A stretch of 64,000 bases of DNA from Hymenobacter cyanobacteriorum (GTDB taxonomy: Bacteria; Bacteroidota; Bacteroidia; Cytophagales; Hymenobacteraceae): contig NZ_JALBGC010000005.1 in NCBI RefSeq assembly GCF_022631375.1, forward strand, positions 349,544 to 413,543, written 5' to 3'. Positions 1 through 8,707 of the stretch are shown here, piece by piece; the first letter of the stretch is position 1; the number at the start of each line of letters is the position of its first letter. The notes under the pieces were generated by a model. The model searched no databases. It was not told where the DNA came from and saw only the letters and a list, made by a program, of their open reading frames with translations. The position numbers were made by a program, and so were the translations under genes.

Positions 1-1
1 C

Positions 2-61
2 CTGCTGCACCTAAACGGGCCGGATGGCACGGCTGTCAGCTGGAAGCTGAACCACGAGTAG
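2..61 (+). CDS. C-terminal end of an unidentified protein (partial)
   Basis: A reading frame is open from base 2 to a TAG at 59-61 and would encode a 19-residue tail ending VSWKLNHE. It is followed 20 bases later by a strong terminator hairpin, as expected for the end of a plus-strand gene. Most of the gene lies outside the window, so neither its family nor its frame can be confirmed. Confidence 0.4.
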   Translation: MLHLNGPDGTAVSWKLNHE

Positions 62-80
62 CCGAGCTACGCAGCTACAA

Positions 81-116
81 AAAAAGTCCCTGCAACAGAT
101 GTTGCGGGGACTTTTT
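81..116. terminator. Bidirectional intrinsic terminator
   Basis: The stem pairs 81-96 with 101-116 (one internal mismatch) around a 4-base loop. The left arm begins with an A run and the right arm ends with a T run, so it can stop transcription on both strands: the upstream plus-strand gene and the minus-strand pyk. Confidence 0.85.
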
Positions 117-147
117 GCTTAAAAAGAAGACTTGAACTCAGGCTGCT

Positions 148-1587
148 TTAGGCAATGCTCACCTTCACCATGTTGGCTTTGCCCTGGTCCTGAATGGGCA
201 TGGAGCCGGTGGTGATGTACACGTCGCCAGCTTCGAGGTGGCCGGTGGTGGTGAGCACGTAGCGGATGTCGGCCACGGTGCTGTCGGTGCTGATGAGGCG
301 GTCGTAGTAGAAGGCGCGCACACCCCACACCAGGCTTAGCACGGTGAGCAGCGGGCGGTTGTTGGTGAAGATGAAAATGTTGGCTTTGGGGCGGTACTTG
401 GCCAATTGGAAGGCCGTGTAGCCGCGGTGCGTCATGCCGGTGAGGGCTTTCGCGCCCGTGTTCTTAGCCAGGTGGCACGAGGCTGACAGCACACTGTCGG
501 CCATGAAGTTGGCTCCTTTGGGGTCGACCGGCCACCACTTGTGGAACAGCTGCGGGCTGCGGCTTTCCACGCTCAGAATCGTGCCCACCATCGAGCGGAT
601 AACCTCGGCGGGGTAGGCCCCCACGGCGGTTTCGGCCGAGAGCATCACGGCATCGGCGCCGTCGAGCACGGCGTTGGCCACGTCGCTGGTTTCGGCGCGG
701 GTGGGGCGGGGAGCCGTAATCATCGACTCCATCATCTGCGTCGCCACAATGACGGGCTTGCCAGCGGCGTTGCACTTGGCAATAATCATCTTTTGGGCCA
801 TCGGCACTTCCTCCATCTTCACCTCCACGCCGAGGTCGCCGCGGGCCACCATCACGGCATCGGTGAGGGCAATGATTTCGTCGATGTTGCGCAGGCCGTC
901 GGGCGTCTCAATTTTGGCGATGACGCGGGTGTTCTTGCCGCTCTCGGCAATCAGGTTCTTGATGAAGCGGATGTCGTCGGCCTTGCGGGCGAAGCTTAGG
1001 GCTACCCAGTCCACGTCGTGCTCCAGGCCGAATTTCAGGTCCTCGATGTCCTTTTCGGTCATGCTCGGGGCCGATACTTCGGAGTCGGGCAGGTTGATGC
1101 CTTTGCGGGGCTTCACGAGGCCGCCGTATACCACCTCCACGTCTACTTCGTGGTCGCGGTCGGTGGCCAGCACTTTCAGTTCAATTTTGCCGTCGTCAAT
1201 CAGAATCATGTCGCCGGCCTTCACGTCGCGGGCCAGGCCCAGGTAAATCGTGCTCAGGCGCGTGGCGGTGCTGATTTCTTTCTCGCCGCACACCAGCTTG
1301 ATTTTGTCGCCGGCCTTGATTTCCACGCCGCCGCCTTCAACTTCGCCGAGGCGAATTTTGGGGCCCTGCAAGTCCTGCAACAAGCCCACCGACGTCTTCA
1401 TGTCCTTGTTCAGGCGGCGCACGGTGTTGATGACCGACAGATGGTCTTCGTAGGAGCCGTGCGAGAAGTTGAGGCGGAACACATCAACGCCTTCGCGCAT
1501 CAGAATGCCGAGGCGCTCGTAGGTATTGGAGGCGGGGCCAACAGTGGCCACAATCTTGGTTTTGTTGAACGTGGGGAGGTTTTCCAT
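148..1587 (-). CDS. pyk: Pyruvate kinase
   Basis: Cytosolic glycolytic enzyme that converts phosphoenolpyruvate and ADP to pyruvate and ATP. The 479 residues match the usual bacterial length including a C-terminal regulatory domain. Visible family motifs are NKTKIVATVGPAS (residues 8-20), the catalytic-lysine motif AKIE around K225, ARGDLG (248-253, metal/ADP site) and MLSAETAVG (315-323). The gene ends just before the convergent terminator at 81-116. The IPExxxVDY gene lies upstream in the same direction, but 386 bases including a palindromic repeat separate them, so co-transcription is uncertain. The order pyk, IPExxxVDY, acpP, fabF, rnc is a familiar Bacteroidota arrangement. The identification is secure. 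Confidence 0.97.
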   Translation of the reverse strand: MENLPTFNKTKIVATVGPASNTYERLGILMREGVDVFRLNFSHGSYEDHLSVINTVRRLNKDMKTSVGLLQDLQGPKIRLGEVEGGGVEIKAGDKIKLVCGEKEISTATRLSTIYLGLARDVKAGDMILIDDGKIELKVLATDRDHEVDVEVVYGGLVKPRKGINLPDSEVSAPSMTEKDIEDLKFGLEHDVDWVALSFARKADDIRFIKNLIAESGKNTRVIAKIETPDGLRNIDEIIALTDAVMVARGDLGVEVKMEEVPMAQKMIIAKCNAAGKPVIVATQMMESMITAPRPTRAETSDVANAVLDGADAVMLSAETAVGAYPAEVIRSMVGTILSVESRSPQLFHKWWPVDPKGANFMADSVLSASCHLAKNTGAKALTGMTHRGYTAFQLAKYRPKANIFIFTNNRPLLTVLSLVWGVRAFYYDRLISTDSTVADIRYVLTTTGHLEAGDVYITTGSMPIQDQGKANMVKVSIA

Positions 1588-1973
1588 GCAAAGCGGAATA
1601 CAGAAATGTCAGGACAAAAAAACGCCCCGCCCGAGCCGGGAGGGGATGCTGACGCAACGCGCCAGGCGGAATAGCTACAGGTGTTTCGGGCCGCCATTTA
1701 CGGCCGACGCGAAGGCCTGCAAGGGCAAAAGTCGTTCAATTAAACCGAAAAGCCTATGGATTTCGATGCGACTTTCCCGGGGTGATGATTGCAAACGTTT
1801 TTCCGGCCTTTTGCTGGTAGGGGAGGGTTGTAAAATTATCGGACCGTCATGTTGAGCGCAGCCGAAGCATCTCTACCGCACAACGTAATCAATGCTCTTG
1901 CAGCGAAGCGGTAGAGATGCTTCGGCTGCGCTCAGCATGACGGTCTTTTCATTTCTCGCAATTGCACCTGCAA
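1588..1973. other. Gene-free stretch between pyk and the IPExxxVDY gene
   Basis: About 386 bases with no convincing gene. The half nearest the IPExxxVDY gene carries palindromic repeat copy 1 (1844-1943). The rest should hold the pyk leader and promoter on the minus strand, but I see no clear TAnnTTTG box there. Confidence 0.6.
1844..1943. repeat. Dispersed nested palindrome, copy 1
   Basis: Long inverted repeat. The left arm reads CCGTCATGTTGAGCGCAGCC and continues through GAAGCATCTCTACCGC; the right arm is its near-perfect reverse complement ending ATGACGG. A spacer of about 28 bases separates them. It lies between two minus-strand genes. Related copies are at 4235, 36058, 40773, 46859 and 53653. 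Confidence 0.9.
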
Positions 1974-2402
1974 TCACAGCAGCAGGTTCTCCTTATACTT
2001 GAGCGTATTCGGGTCGAACTGGCAGGCGTACTGCACAGCATCGAGCGACGTAAGACGCTGGAGAAGCTCCTCATCGGCCAGCGCGCCCGCGCCGTTGGTG
2101 ACGGCCAGCAGGTAATCGTATTCCTTGATGTCGGGGGCCAGGAAGGGCTTTTTGAGCGTGGAGGGCGCGATGGAGCGGTTACGTAGCAGCCGGCAGGTGA
2201 GCGTTTCGGTGGCGTAGAGGTAGTGCGTGAACACCAGCCGGCCGCGGCTGAGCAAATTGAGTAGCAGCTCGGGCTGTTTCACGAAGCGCAGGCGCAGGGC
2301 CTGGTTCAGCGTCCAGGCCAGGGTGTAGTCGCGGGTGCTGCTCACCAGCCCGAACAGGGCGAAGTCGCACTCGTAGTCAACATCCAGGGTGAAAGTCTTC
2401 AT
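1974..2402 (-). CDS. IPExxxVDY family protein
   Basis: A 142-residue soluble protein with no signal peptide or membrane segment. It resembles the uncharacterised Bacteroidota family called IPExxxVDY, which is typically encoded between pyk and acpP, exactly as here. The sequence begins MKTFTLDVDYECDFALFG and ends with the family-like tail FDPNTLKYKENLLL. A minus-strand TAGCTTTG box at 2446-2453 lies about 43 bases upstream, so it probably has its own promoter divergent from acpP. No biochemical function is known to me. Conserved position suggests a link to central carbon or lipid metabolism, but that is only inference from context. Confidence 0.8.
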   Translation of the reverse strand: MKTFTLDVDYECDFALFGLVSSTRDYTLAWTLNQALRLRFVKQPELLLNLLSRGRLVFTHYLYATETLTCRLLRNRSIAPSTLKKPFLAPDIKEYDYLLAVTNGAGALADEELLQRLTSLDAVQYACQFDPNTLKYKENLLL

Positions 2403-2445
2403 GGGGCGGCCGCAGGAAAGGAGGCATCTGCCAGCGGGCGGGGGG

Positions 2446-2453
2446 CAAAGCTA
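2446..2453 (-). promoter_or_regulatory. Putative -7 promoter box for the IPExxxVDY gene
   Basis: Reads TAGCTTTG on the minus strand, an exact TAnnTTTG match to the Bacteroidota housekeeping -7 consensus, about 43 bases before the ATG. I could not assign a -33 element. Confidence 0.55.
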
Positions 2454-2570
2454 CGGCCCACAACGAGCCGCCGCCATAATGTTGTACCCGCAATTCGAAA
2501 GCGCGGCCGTGGGTTAGATGAAAATTCTCTCGTTACTTTGCGCCGTAGTTTTCCCTAAACCCCCACGGAA

Positions 2571-2807
2571 ATGTCTGAAATCGCAGAAAAAGTAAAGGCC
2601 ATTATTATTGATAAACTGGGCGTTGAAGCCTCCGAGGTTACCCCCGAGGCAAGCTTCACCAACGACCTGGGTGCTGACTCGCTGGATACCGTCGAGCTGA
2701 TTATGGAGTTCGAAAAGGAGTTCAACGTGAGCATCCCCGACGACCAGGCCGAGAACATCGGTACCGTGGGCCAGGCCATCAGCTACCTCGAAGAGCACGC
2801 TAAATAG
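2571..2807 (+). CDS. acpP: Acyl carrier protein
   Basis: Carries growing acyl chains as thioesters on a 4'-phosphopantetheine arm during type II fatty acid synthesis in the cytosol. The 78-residue acidic protein has the canonical attachment motif GADSLD with Ser37, followed by the helix TVELIMEFEKEF that partner enzymes recognise. Length and charge are typical. The gene is transcribed away from the IPExxxVDY gene and sits 165 bases upstream of fabF on the same strand. A TTACTTTG sequence about 30 bases before the start resembles the -7 box but is one base short of consensus. The identification is secure. Confidence 0.97.
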   Translation: MSEIAEKVKAIIIDKLGVEASEVTPEASFTNDLGADSLDTVELIMEFEKEFNVSIPDDQAENIGTVGQAISYLEEHAK

Positions 2808-2972
2808 TTTCTTCTTATTCTTGACCAAGCGCGCTATTCGAGCCGATTTTACTCGTCCGTTTTCCCGCTTCGCCCGGAATAACTCCCCCATTCTGCGCAT
2901 ACCGGCCGGCTAGCCGCCGGCCGGTTTTGCTGTTTATTCCCGCCTCACCTTTCGCGCCCCTGGCGCCTGCTT

Positions 2973-4223
2973 ATGTCGTCCATCCGACGCGTTGTCGTTA
3001 CCGGCCTTGGGGCCATCACGCCGCTGGGCAATACGGCCCCGGCTTACTGGGAAGGCCTGCGCACCGGCACGAGTGGTGCCGCCACCATCACGCGCTTCGA
3101 CCCCACCAAGTTCAAAACCCGTTTTGCCTGCGAGGTCAAGGATTATAACCCCGACACCTACTTCGACCGCAAGGAGCACCGCAAAATGGACCTGTTCACG
3201 CAGTTCGCGGTCATTGCCTCCGACGAGGCCATTGCCGACTCGGGCCTGCTCGAGAGCGGCGTCGACAAGGACCGGGTGGGCGTAATTTGGGGTTCCGGCA
3301 TCGGCGGCCTGAAATCGCTGCAGGAAGAATGCTTCCAGTTTGAGCGGGGCGACGGGACGCCGCGCTACTCGCCGTTCTTCATCCCGCGCATGATTGCCGA
3401 CTCGTCGTCGGGCAACATCAGCATTAAAAACGGCTTCCGCGGCCCGAATTTCGTGACCACGTCGGCCTGCGCCTCGTCGAACGATGCCATCATTGCGGCC
3501 TTCAACAACATCCGCCTCGGCCTGGCCGACGCGGTGGTGACGGGCGGCTCCGAAGCGGCCATCACTGAATCGGGCGTGGGCGGCTTCAACGCTCTTAAAG
3601 CCATGAGCGAGCGCAATGACGACCCGGCCTCGGCCTCGCGGCCATATGACAAGGACCGCGACGGCTTCGTGCTGGGCGAAGGTGCCGGCGCGCTGGTGCT
3701 CGAAGAGTACGAGCATGCCAAGGCGCGCGGTGCCAAAATCTACTGCGAGCTGATTGGCGGCGGCATGTCGTCGGACGCCTACCACATCACCGCGCCCGAC
3801 CCGAGCGGCGAAGGCGTGGTGCTGGTAATGAAAAATGCCCTGCGCGACGCTGGCATTCAGCCCGAGGAAGTAGATTACATCAACACCCACGGCACGAGCA
3901 CGCCGCTGGGCGACGGGGCCGAAATCAAAGCCATCGAAAAAGTATTCGGCGCGCACGCCGAGAAGCTGAATATCTCCTCGACCAAGAGCATGACTGGCCA
4001 CCTGCTGGGCGGTGCCGGCGGCATTGAGGCGGTGGCCTGCATTATGGCGATGCAGAACGGCTTGGTGCCGCCCACCATTAACCTCAGCACACCTGACCCG
4101 GAAATCAACCAGGCGCTGAATTTCACGCCCAACACGGCGCAGGAGCGCGACGTGCGCGTGGCTATGAGCAACACGTTTGGCTTCGGCGGGCACAACACGT
4201 CGGTGATTTTCCGCAAGCTGTAG
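2973..4223 (+). CDS. fabF: Beta-ketoacyl-ACP synthase II
   Basis: Condenses malonyl-ACP with acyl-ACP to elongate fatty acids. The 416 residues match the family. The catalytic Cys166 is in TTSACASS. The two active-site histidines are His306 (NTHGTST) and His343 (TGHLLGGAGG), and the C-terminal GFGGHN loop is present. It follows acpP on the same strand and is probably co-transcribed with it. A palindromic repeat separates it from rnc. FabF rather than FabB is inferred from length, the neighbouring acpP and the overall Bacteroidota order. Confidence 0.96.
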   Translation: MSSIRRVVVTGLGAITPLGNTAPAYWEGLRTGTSGAATITRFDPTKFKTRFACEVKDYNPDTYFDRKEHRKMDLFTQFAVIASDEAIADSGLLESGVDKDRVGVIWGSGIGGLKSLQEECFQFERGDGTPRYSPFFIPRMIADSSSGNISIKNGFRGPNFVTTSACASSNDAIIAAFNNIRLGLADAVVTGGSEAAITESGVGGFNALKAMSERNDDPASASRPYDKDRDGFVLGEGAGALVLEEYEHAKARGAKIYCELIGGGMSSDAYHITAPDPSGEGVVLVMKNALRDAGIQPEEVDYINTHGTSTPLGDGAEIKAIEKVFGAHAEKLNISSTKSMTGHLLGGAGGIEAVACIMAMQNGLVPPTINLSTPDPEINQALNFTPNTAQERDVRVAMSNTFGFGGHNTSVIFRKL

Positions 4224-4234
4224 TTGCGCTAGAA

Positions 4235-4353
4235 AATAGAAGAACGTCATGCAGAGCGTAGCGAAGCATCTCGCTCGGGGTAGTAATCCAATCGAAAGGA
4301 TTTACTATTGCACGCGAGATGCTTCGCTACGCTCTGCATGACGTTCTTCTATT
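4235..4353. repeat. Dispersed nested palindrome, copy 2
   Basis: The arms AATAGAAGAACGTCATGCAG... and ...ATGACGTTCTTCTATT pair perfectly at the outer ends. The variant core is GCAGAGCGTAGCGAAGCATC. The spacer contains a second hairpin formed by AGTAATCC and GGATTTACT. It occupies most of the fabF-rnc intergenic space. Confidence 0.9.
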
Positions 4354-4380
4354 ATAACTCCCACCTTTTACTTCCTTCCC

Positions 4381-5106
4381 TTGTTCAGCTTCGTTTCCCG
4401 GCTTTTTGCTTCCGATAAGTCGTTTCGGCAGGCGGTGGCGACCGTGACAGGCCAGACGCCTAAAAACTCCCGGCTCTACCGGCTGGCGTTCACGCACTCG
4501 TCGGCGGTGCGGCAGCTGCCGGGCGCGGGCCGGCACCAGACCAACGAGCGGCTGGAGTTTCTGGGCGACGCAGTGTTGGGCACAGTGGTGGCCGAGTATC
4601 TGTTCAAGAAATACCCTTACGAGCAGGAAGGCTTCCTGACGGAGGTGCGTTCGCGTATCGTGAACCGCGAAAGCCTGAATGGCATTGCCCTGAAACTGGG
4701 CCTTGACAAGCTGGTGCAGCTGGATGCCGCGCAAGGCCGCGCCGCCCGCTCGCGCTCGGTGAATGGCAACGCGCTGGAGGCGCTGGTGGGCGCGGTGTAC
4801 CTTGATTTGGGCTACAAAGCGGCCCGCAAATTCGTGCTCACGCGCCTTGTGAAGGGTTTTGTGGACGTGCACACGCTCACCACCACCACGGCCAACTTCA
4901 AGAGCAAGCTGGTGGAATGGGCCCAGCGCCAGGGCAAAGTGCTGCGCTACGACATCACGGGCGAAGCCCGGCCGGGCGGCATGATGGAGTTTACGGCCTC
5001 GGTGCTGCTGGACGAGGAAGTGGTGGCCACCGGCATGGGCCTGAGTAAGAAGCAAGCGGAACAGCTGGCCGCCGAGCGGGCCCTGACGGAGTTGGGCGTG
5101 GCGTAG
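4381..5106 (+). CDS. rnc: Ribonuclease III
   Basis: Double-strand-specific endonuclease that processes rRNA precursors and other structured RNA. The 241-residue protein has the nuclease signature NERLEFLGDAVLG (residues 55-67) and a C-terminal double-stranded-RNA-binding domain from about residue 165 onward, recognisable by NFKSKLVEWAQ and KKQAEQLAAERAL. The start is a TTG at 4381: no in-frame ATG lies between the upstream palindrome and the first conserved residues. A TTG start suggests modest translation, but the exact start should be treated as tentative. It is the last gene of the acpP-fabF-rnc set. Confidence 0.93.
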   Translation: MFSFVSRLFASDKSFRQAVATVTGQTPKNSRLYRLAFTHSSAVRQLPGAGRHQTNERLEFLGDAVLGTVVAEYLFKKYPYEQEGFLTEVRSRIVNRESLNGIALKLGLDKLVQLDAAQGRAARSRSVNGNALEALVGAVYLDLGYKAARKFVLTRLVKGFVDVHTLTTTTANFKSKLVEWAQRQGKVLRYDITGEARPGGMMEFTASVLLDEEVVATGMGLSKKQAEQLAAERALTELGVA

Positions 5107-5171
5107 CTTCGGCTTTCTTTCCCTTTCCACCATTCTTTCCGCCTTCGCCTTACCCGCGAGCGTGCTCCTGC

Positions 5172-6413
5172 ATGAAGTATCTGTTGTTGCTAGCGGGCCT
5201 GCTGGGGCTGGCCGTATCGGCGGGGGCTGTGCCTACCGTCAGCGTGCAAATGCGCGCGATTCCGGCTACGCATTCCTTCGTTTGTCGTTACACCATTACC
5301 CTGGCCGCCGACGACACGGCCACCACTCTGGCCCTGAACCTGGGCCGGCAGCTGCGGATTGAGAACCTGCTCAGTTCGGGGAATGCAACGCCGCGCGCGA
5401 CGCGGGTTTATTATCCCTATTTCGGCGATACGCTGCAACAGGTGGTGGCACGTTTTAGCGGACGGGCGCGCACGGTGAGCCTGACGTACTCGGGCACGCC
5501 GGAAGGGCGCCTGTTTAATGAGCAGGTAATGGTTTTTAGCGGCCACTCCGGCTGGCTGCCCTTTCGGCCCTACCGCGAGTATGAGGAGGTGAACTACGTG
5601 CTGGAAGTGCAGGCGCCGGAAGGCTACCAGGTAGAAAGCAACTCGGCAGCGGTGGAGCAGCGGGCGGGGCGCTGGCTTTTCCGGGGCCGCGCCGGGGCCA
5701 TCGAAATCACGGCGCTGGTGGCCCGGCAGTTTCAGCAGCTGGCTTCGGCCGGAGCCCCGGGGATTCGGGTGGTGAAGGCAGGGCCGGCGCTGGCGCGTAC
5801 GGACACGGTGCTGCTGCGCAAGGCCGAAAGCATTATTGCCTACTACAACCGGAGCATCGGGCAGCAGGACCCGATTACGCATTTCACCATTCTGCTGCCC
5901 GGTACCAATGCCGACGCGTTTGGGATGCTTGAAAACGCCACGGTGATTACCTACACCGATTTCGATGTGGCCGCCGACCGGGAGGCGCTGCTGATTCTGG
6001 CGCACGAAATCAGCCACAAGTGGTGGGGCTACGGCTCGGTGCACGACTATAACGACTGGCTGAACGAAGCGTTTGCCACGTACTCAAGCCTATTATACCT
6101 GCGCGAATCCGGCGACGAGGACGGCTACCAGGCCGAACTGGCCAAGCGGGCCGCCACGGTGGGCAATGCACCGCCCATTCGCGGATTCGATTACCGGAAG
6201 CACCCTCGGCCCATGTATCGGCGGGTGGTGTACAACAAGGGCACGGCGGTGCTGGCGGCGCTGCACACGCGCCTGGGCACTGAGCAATTTGTGCGGCTGC
6301 TGGCTACCGTGGCCGCTCGCCACGTGCGCAGCACCGACGAGCTGCTGGCCGTTGTAGAGCAGCAGGCCGGCCTGAAAACCCGCGCCTGGCTGCTGGCTGA
6401 AATCAGCCGCTAG
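5172..6413 (+). CDS. Secreted M1-like zinc metallopeptidase
   Basis: Probably a zinc aminopeptidase-fold protein exported by Sec: residues 1-20 form a signal peptide ending near SAGAVP. The zinc-site motif HEISHKWWG (His278, His282) is followed by the third ligand Glu299 in DWLNEAFA, and a GMLEN sequence (251-255) stands where M1 enzymes have GAMEN. Only 16 residues separate His282 from Glu299, against 18 in classical M1 enzymes, and the 413-residue length is short, so the usual C-terminal helical domain is reduced or absent. The N-terminal 180 residues look like the beta-rich M1 N-domain. It is 65 bases after rnc on the same strand. The substrate is unknown. Confidence 0.8.
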   Translation: MKYLLLLAGLLGLAVSAGAVPTVSVQMRAIPATHSFVCRYTITLAADDTATTLALNLGRQLRIENLLSSGNATPRATRVYYPYFGDTLQQVVARFSGRARTVSLTYSGTPEGRLFNEQVMVFSGHSGWLPFRPYREYEEVNYVLEVQAPEGYQVESNSAAVEQRAGRWLFRGRAGAIEITALVARQFQQLASAGAPGIRVVKAGPALARTDTVLLRKAESIIAYYNRSIGQQDPITHFTILLPGTNADAFGMLENATVITYTDFDVAADREALLILAHEISHKWWGYGSVHDYNDWLNEAFATYSSLLYLRESGDEDGYQAELAKRAATVGNAPPIRGFDYRKHPRPMYRRVVYNKGTAVLAALHTRLGTEQFVRLLATVAARHVRSTDELLAVVEQQAGLKTRAWLLAEISR

Positions 6414-6566
6414 TGGCCGGTGCGCTTACTTTGCCGGACGCTGGCGGGCCATACCCGCCACCCCGAATCAAAGAAATGCTTCGGCTGTGGCGGTGAGGCG
6501 GCATAAAGCCAAAATGCGCGAGTGGCCGGACCTTTTGGGCGGCTGACCCATCATTCCCGGCGCGAA

Positions 6567-6590
6567 ATTGTTCATTACTCATTGTTCATT
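6567..6590. repeat. Short AT-rich direct repeat before nadE
   Basis: The 10-mer ATTGTTCATT occurs twice (6567-6576 and 6581-6590) just upstream of the nadE start. It is compositionally unlike the GC-rich surroundings and may be a small repeat insertion. Confidence 0.5.
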
Positions 6591-6604
6591 GCTAACTGAC
6601 TGCT

Positions 6605-8518
6605 ATGCGTATTGCCGGAGCCGCCCTCAACCAGATTCCCATTGATTGGGAAAACAACCTGCGGAACATTCAGACGGCCATCGAGCAGGCCAAGGCAGCC
6701 GGTGTGGAGCTGCTGTGCCTGCCCGAGCTGTGCCTGACCGGCTACGGTTGCGAAGACCTGTTCCTGAGCGACTGGATGCCCGAGGCGGCGCTGGCCCACC
6801 TGCAGCAGGTGCGGGCCTGGACGCAAGGTATTTGCGTGGTGGTGGGGCTGCCGGTGCGCCTGCCGGGCCGGACCTATAACACGGCAGCCGTACTGCGCGA
6901 CGGTCAGATTCTGGGCTTCGCGGCCAAGCAGTTTCTGGCTAACGATGGCGTGCATTATGAGGCGCGCTTCTTCGCGCCCTGGGTAGCGGGCGAAACGGGC
7001 ACCGTGAGCTGGGCCGGGGAGACGTGGCCGCTGGGCGACCTCATTTTTGAACACCAGGGCGTGCGGTTCGGCTTCGAAATTTGCGAGGATGCCTGGCGGG
7101 CCGACAACGTGCGCCCCGCCTGCCGCCTGATGGGCCGCGTGGATTTGATTGTGAACCCCTCGGCCAGCCACTTTGCCATGAGCAAAACCGACGTGCGCTA
7201 CCAACTGGTTATGAAGGCTTCGCGCACGTTCGATTGCACTTACCTCTATGCCAACCTGCTAGGCAATGAAGCCGGCCGTATCATCTTCGACGGCGAAATT
7301 CTGGTGGCCCGCAATGGGCATTTGCTGAAGCGCAACCAGCTGCTGAGTTTCAAGGAAGTGGATTTGGAATGGGTGGACGTAGACTTCGCGACCAAGCTCG
7401 AACCGGCGGCCGAAATCGTGCCGCTGCCCGCGCCCGATGAGTACAAGGAGCTGAACCAGGCCATGAGCCTGGGCCTGTTCGACTACCTGCGCAAGGCCCG
7501 CAGCCGCGGCTTCGTACTGAGCCTGAGCGGCGGGGCCGACTCGTGCTTCTGCGCGGTGGGCGTGGCCGAAATGGTGCGTTTGGGCGTAGCCGAGCTTGGT
7601 CTGGAGGAATTCAAACGCCGTAGCGGCTGCTTTGGAGAGTTAAAAGTTAAAAGTGAAGAGTTAAAAGTTGAAGATATTCCCGCGCCGCAGGAGCTTTTAA
7701 CTTTTAACACTCAACTTTTAACTGAAAACCAGGAATTGGTGCAGCAGCTGCTGACCTGCGCTTATCAGGGCACCGTCAATTCTTCTGACGACACCTTCAA
7801 CTCGGCCAAAGAGCTGGCCGACAGCATTGGCGCGCGGTTTCACAACTGGGAAATTGATGAGGAAGTAACGGGCTACGTGGGCAAAATCCAGCACGCGCTG
7901 GGGCGGGAGCTGAGCTGGCAGACCGACGACCTGGCCCTGCAAAACATTCAGGCGCGGGTGCGGGCCCCCGGCATCTGGATGCTGGCCAATGTGCTGAACT
8001 GCCTTCTCATTACCACTTCCAACCGCTCGGAGGCCAGCGTGGGCTACTGCACGATGGACGGCGACACGGCCGGCAGCATCTCGCCCATTGCGGGCGTCGA
8101 CAAGGACTTCGTAAAAAAGTGGCTGCGCTGGGCCGAAACCGAGCTGGGCTACCCCGCCCTGCGCCACGTGAACGCCCTGCAGCCCACCGCCGAGCTGCGC
8201 CCGCTGGCCGACAAGCAAACCGACGAACGCGACCTGATGCCCTACGCCCTGCTCAACCGCATCGAGCGGCTGGCGTTCTACAACCGCCTGAGTCCGCGCC
8301 AAGTGCTGGCCGCGCTCGAAGGCGAGGAAACCAGCTTCGACCACGAGCAACTCAAAGCCTTCGTGCGCCGCTTCTACAGCCTCTGGAGCCGCAACCAGTG
8401 GAAGCGCGAGCGGTACGCCCCCAGCTTCCACCTCGACGACTATAACGTGGACCCGCGCTCCTGGCTGCGGTTTCCGATTCTGAGCGGCGGATTTTCTGAG
8501 GAGCTGGCGGCGCTGTAG
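6605..8518 (+). CDS. nadE: Glutamine-dependent NAD+ synthetase
   Basis: Amidates nicotinic acid adenine dinucleotide to NAD+, using ammonia released from glutamine. The N-terminal nitrilase-type glutaminase domain (about residues 1-270) shows its triad Glu41, Lys108 and Cys160 in FEICEDAW. The C-terminal synthetase domain carries the ATP-pyrophosphatase loop SGGADS (308-313) and RSEASVGYCTMDGD. The total of 637 residues fits the two-domain form. The odd feature is residues 344-376, encoded by an AT-rich palindromic segment (7635-7724) that adds about 30 residues in frame between the PP-loop helix and the next conserved block (YQGTVNSSDDT). The ATG at 6605 directly precedes the conserved beginning MRIAGAALNQIPIDW. 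Confidence 0.95.
   Translation: MRIAGAALNQIPIDWENNLRNIQTAIEQAKAAGVELLCLPELCLTGYGCEDLFLSDWMPEAALAHLQQVRAWTQGICVVVGLPVRLPGRTYNTAAVLRDGQILGFAAKQFLANDGVHYEARFFAPWVAGETGTVSWAGETWPLGDLIFEHQGVRFGFEICEDAWRADNVRPACRLMGRVDLIVNPSASHFAMSKTDVRYQLVMKASRTFDCTYLYANLLGNEAGRIIFDGEILVARNGHLLKRNQLLSFKEVDLEWVDVDFATKLEPAAEIVPLPAPDEYKELNQAMSLGLFDYLRKARSRGFVLSLSGGADSCFCAVGVAEMVRLGVAELGLEEFKRRSGCFGELKVKSEELKVEDIPAPQELLTFNTQLLTENQELVQQLLTCAYQGTVNSSDDTFNSAKELADSIGARFHNWEIDEEVTGYVGKIQHALGRELSWQTDDLALQNIQARVRAPGIWMLANVLNCLLITTSNRSEASVGYCTMDGDTAGSISPIAGVDKDFVKKWLRWAETELGYPALRHVNALQPTAELRPLADKQTDERDLMPYALLNRIERLAFYNRLSPRQVLAALEGEETSFDHEQLKAFVRRFYSLWSRNQWKRERYAPSFHLDDYNVDPRSWLRFPILSGGFSEELAAL
7635..7724. repeat. AT-rich palindromic insertion inside nadE
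   Basis: The left part repeats AGTTAAAAGTTAAAAGTGAA and GAGTTAAAAGTTGAAG. The right part (7693-7724) reads the complement, CTTTTAACTTTTAACACTCA onward. The block is imperfectly self-complementary, far richer in A and T than the surrounding gene, and keeps the nadE frame open. Confidence 0.85.
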
Positions 8519-8707
8519 CGCATGCGCTGTTTCAAGCCGCTGGCATCAGCATCGAGAGGAATGACCGGCTTTGGGGGCTTTAATGCTGAATTGTGCGGAA
8601 GTTGGCGCAAGTTTCCCGCGCCGATTGGTCCTAACACTGTGCAACTGTTTCAGAAGCGGCGCTGAGCCGTTGCGGAAGCTGCAACGACCTTATTCCTACT
8701 GTTCAGT

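Noticed and set aside
2934..4250. A 438-codon frame on the minus strand opposite fabF
   Set aside because: It is the GC-rich complement of a conserved enzyme, with no family motif or start context.
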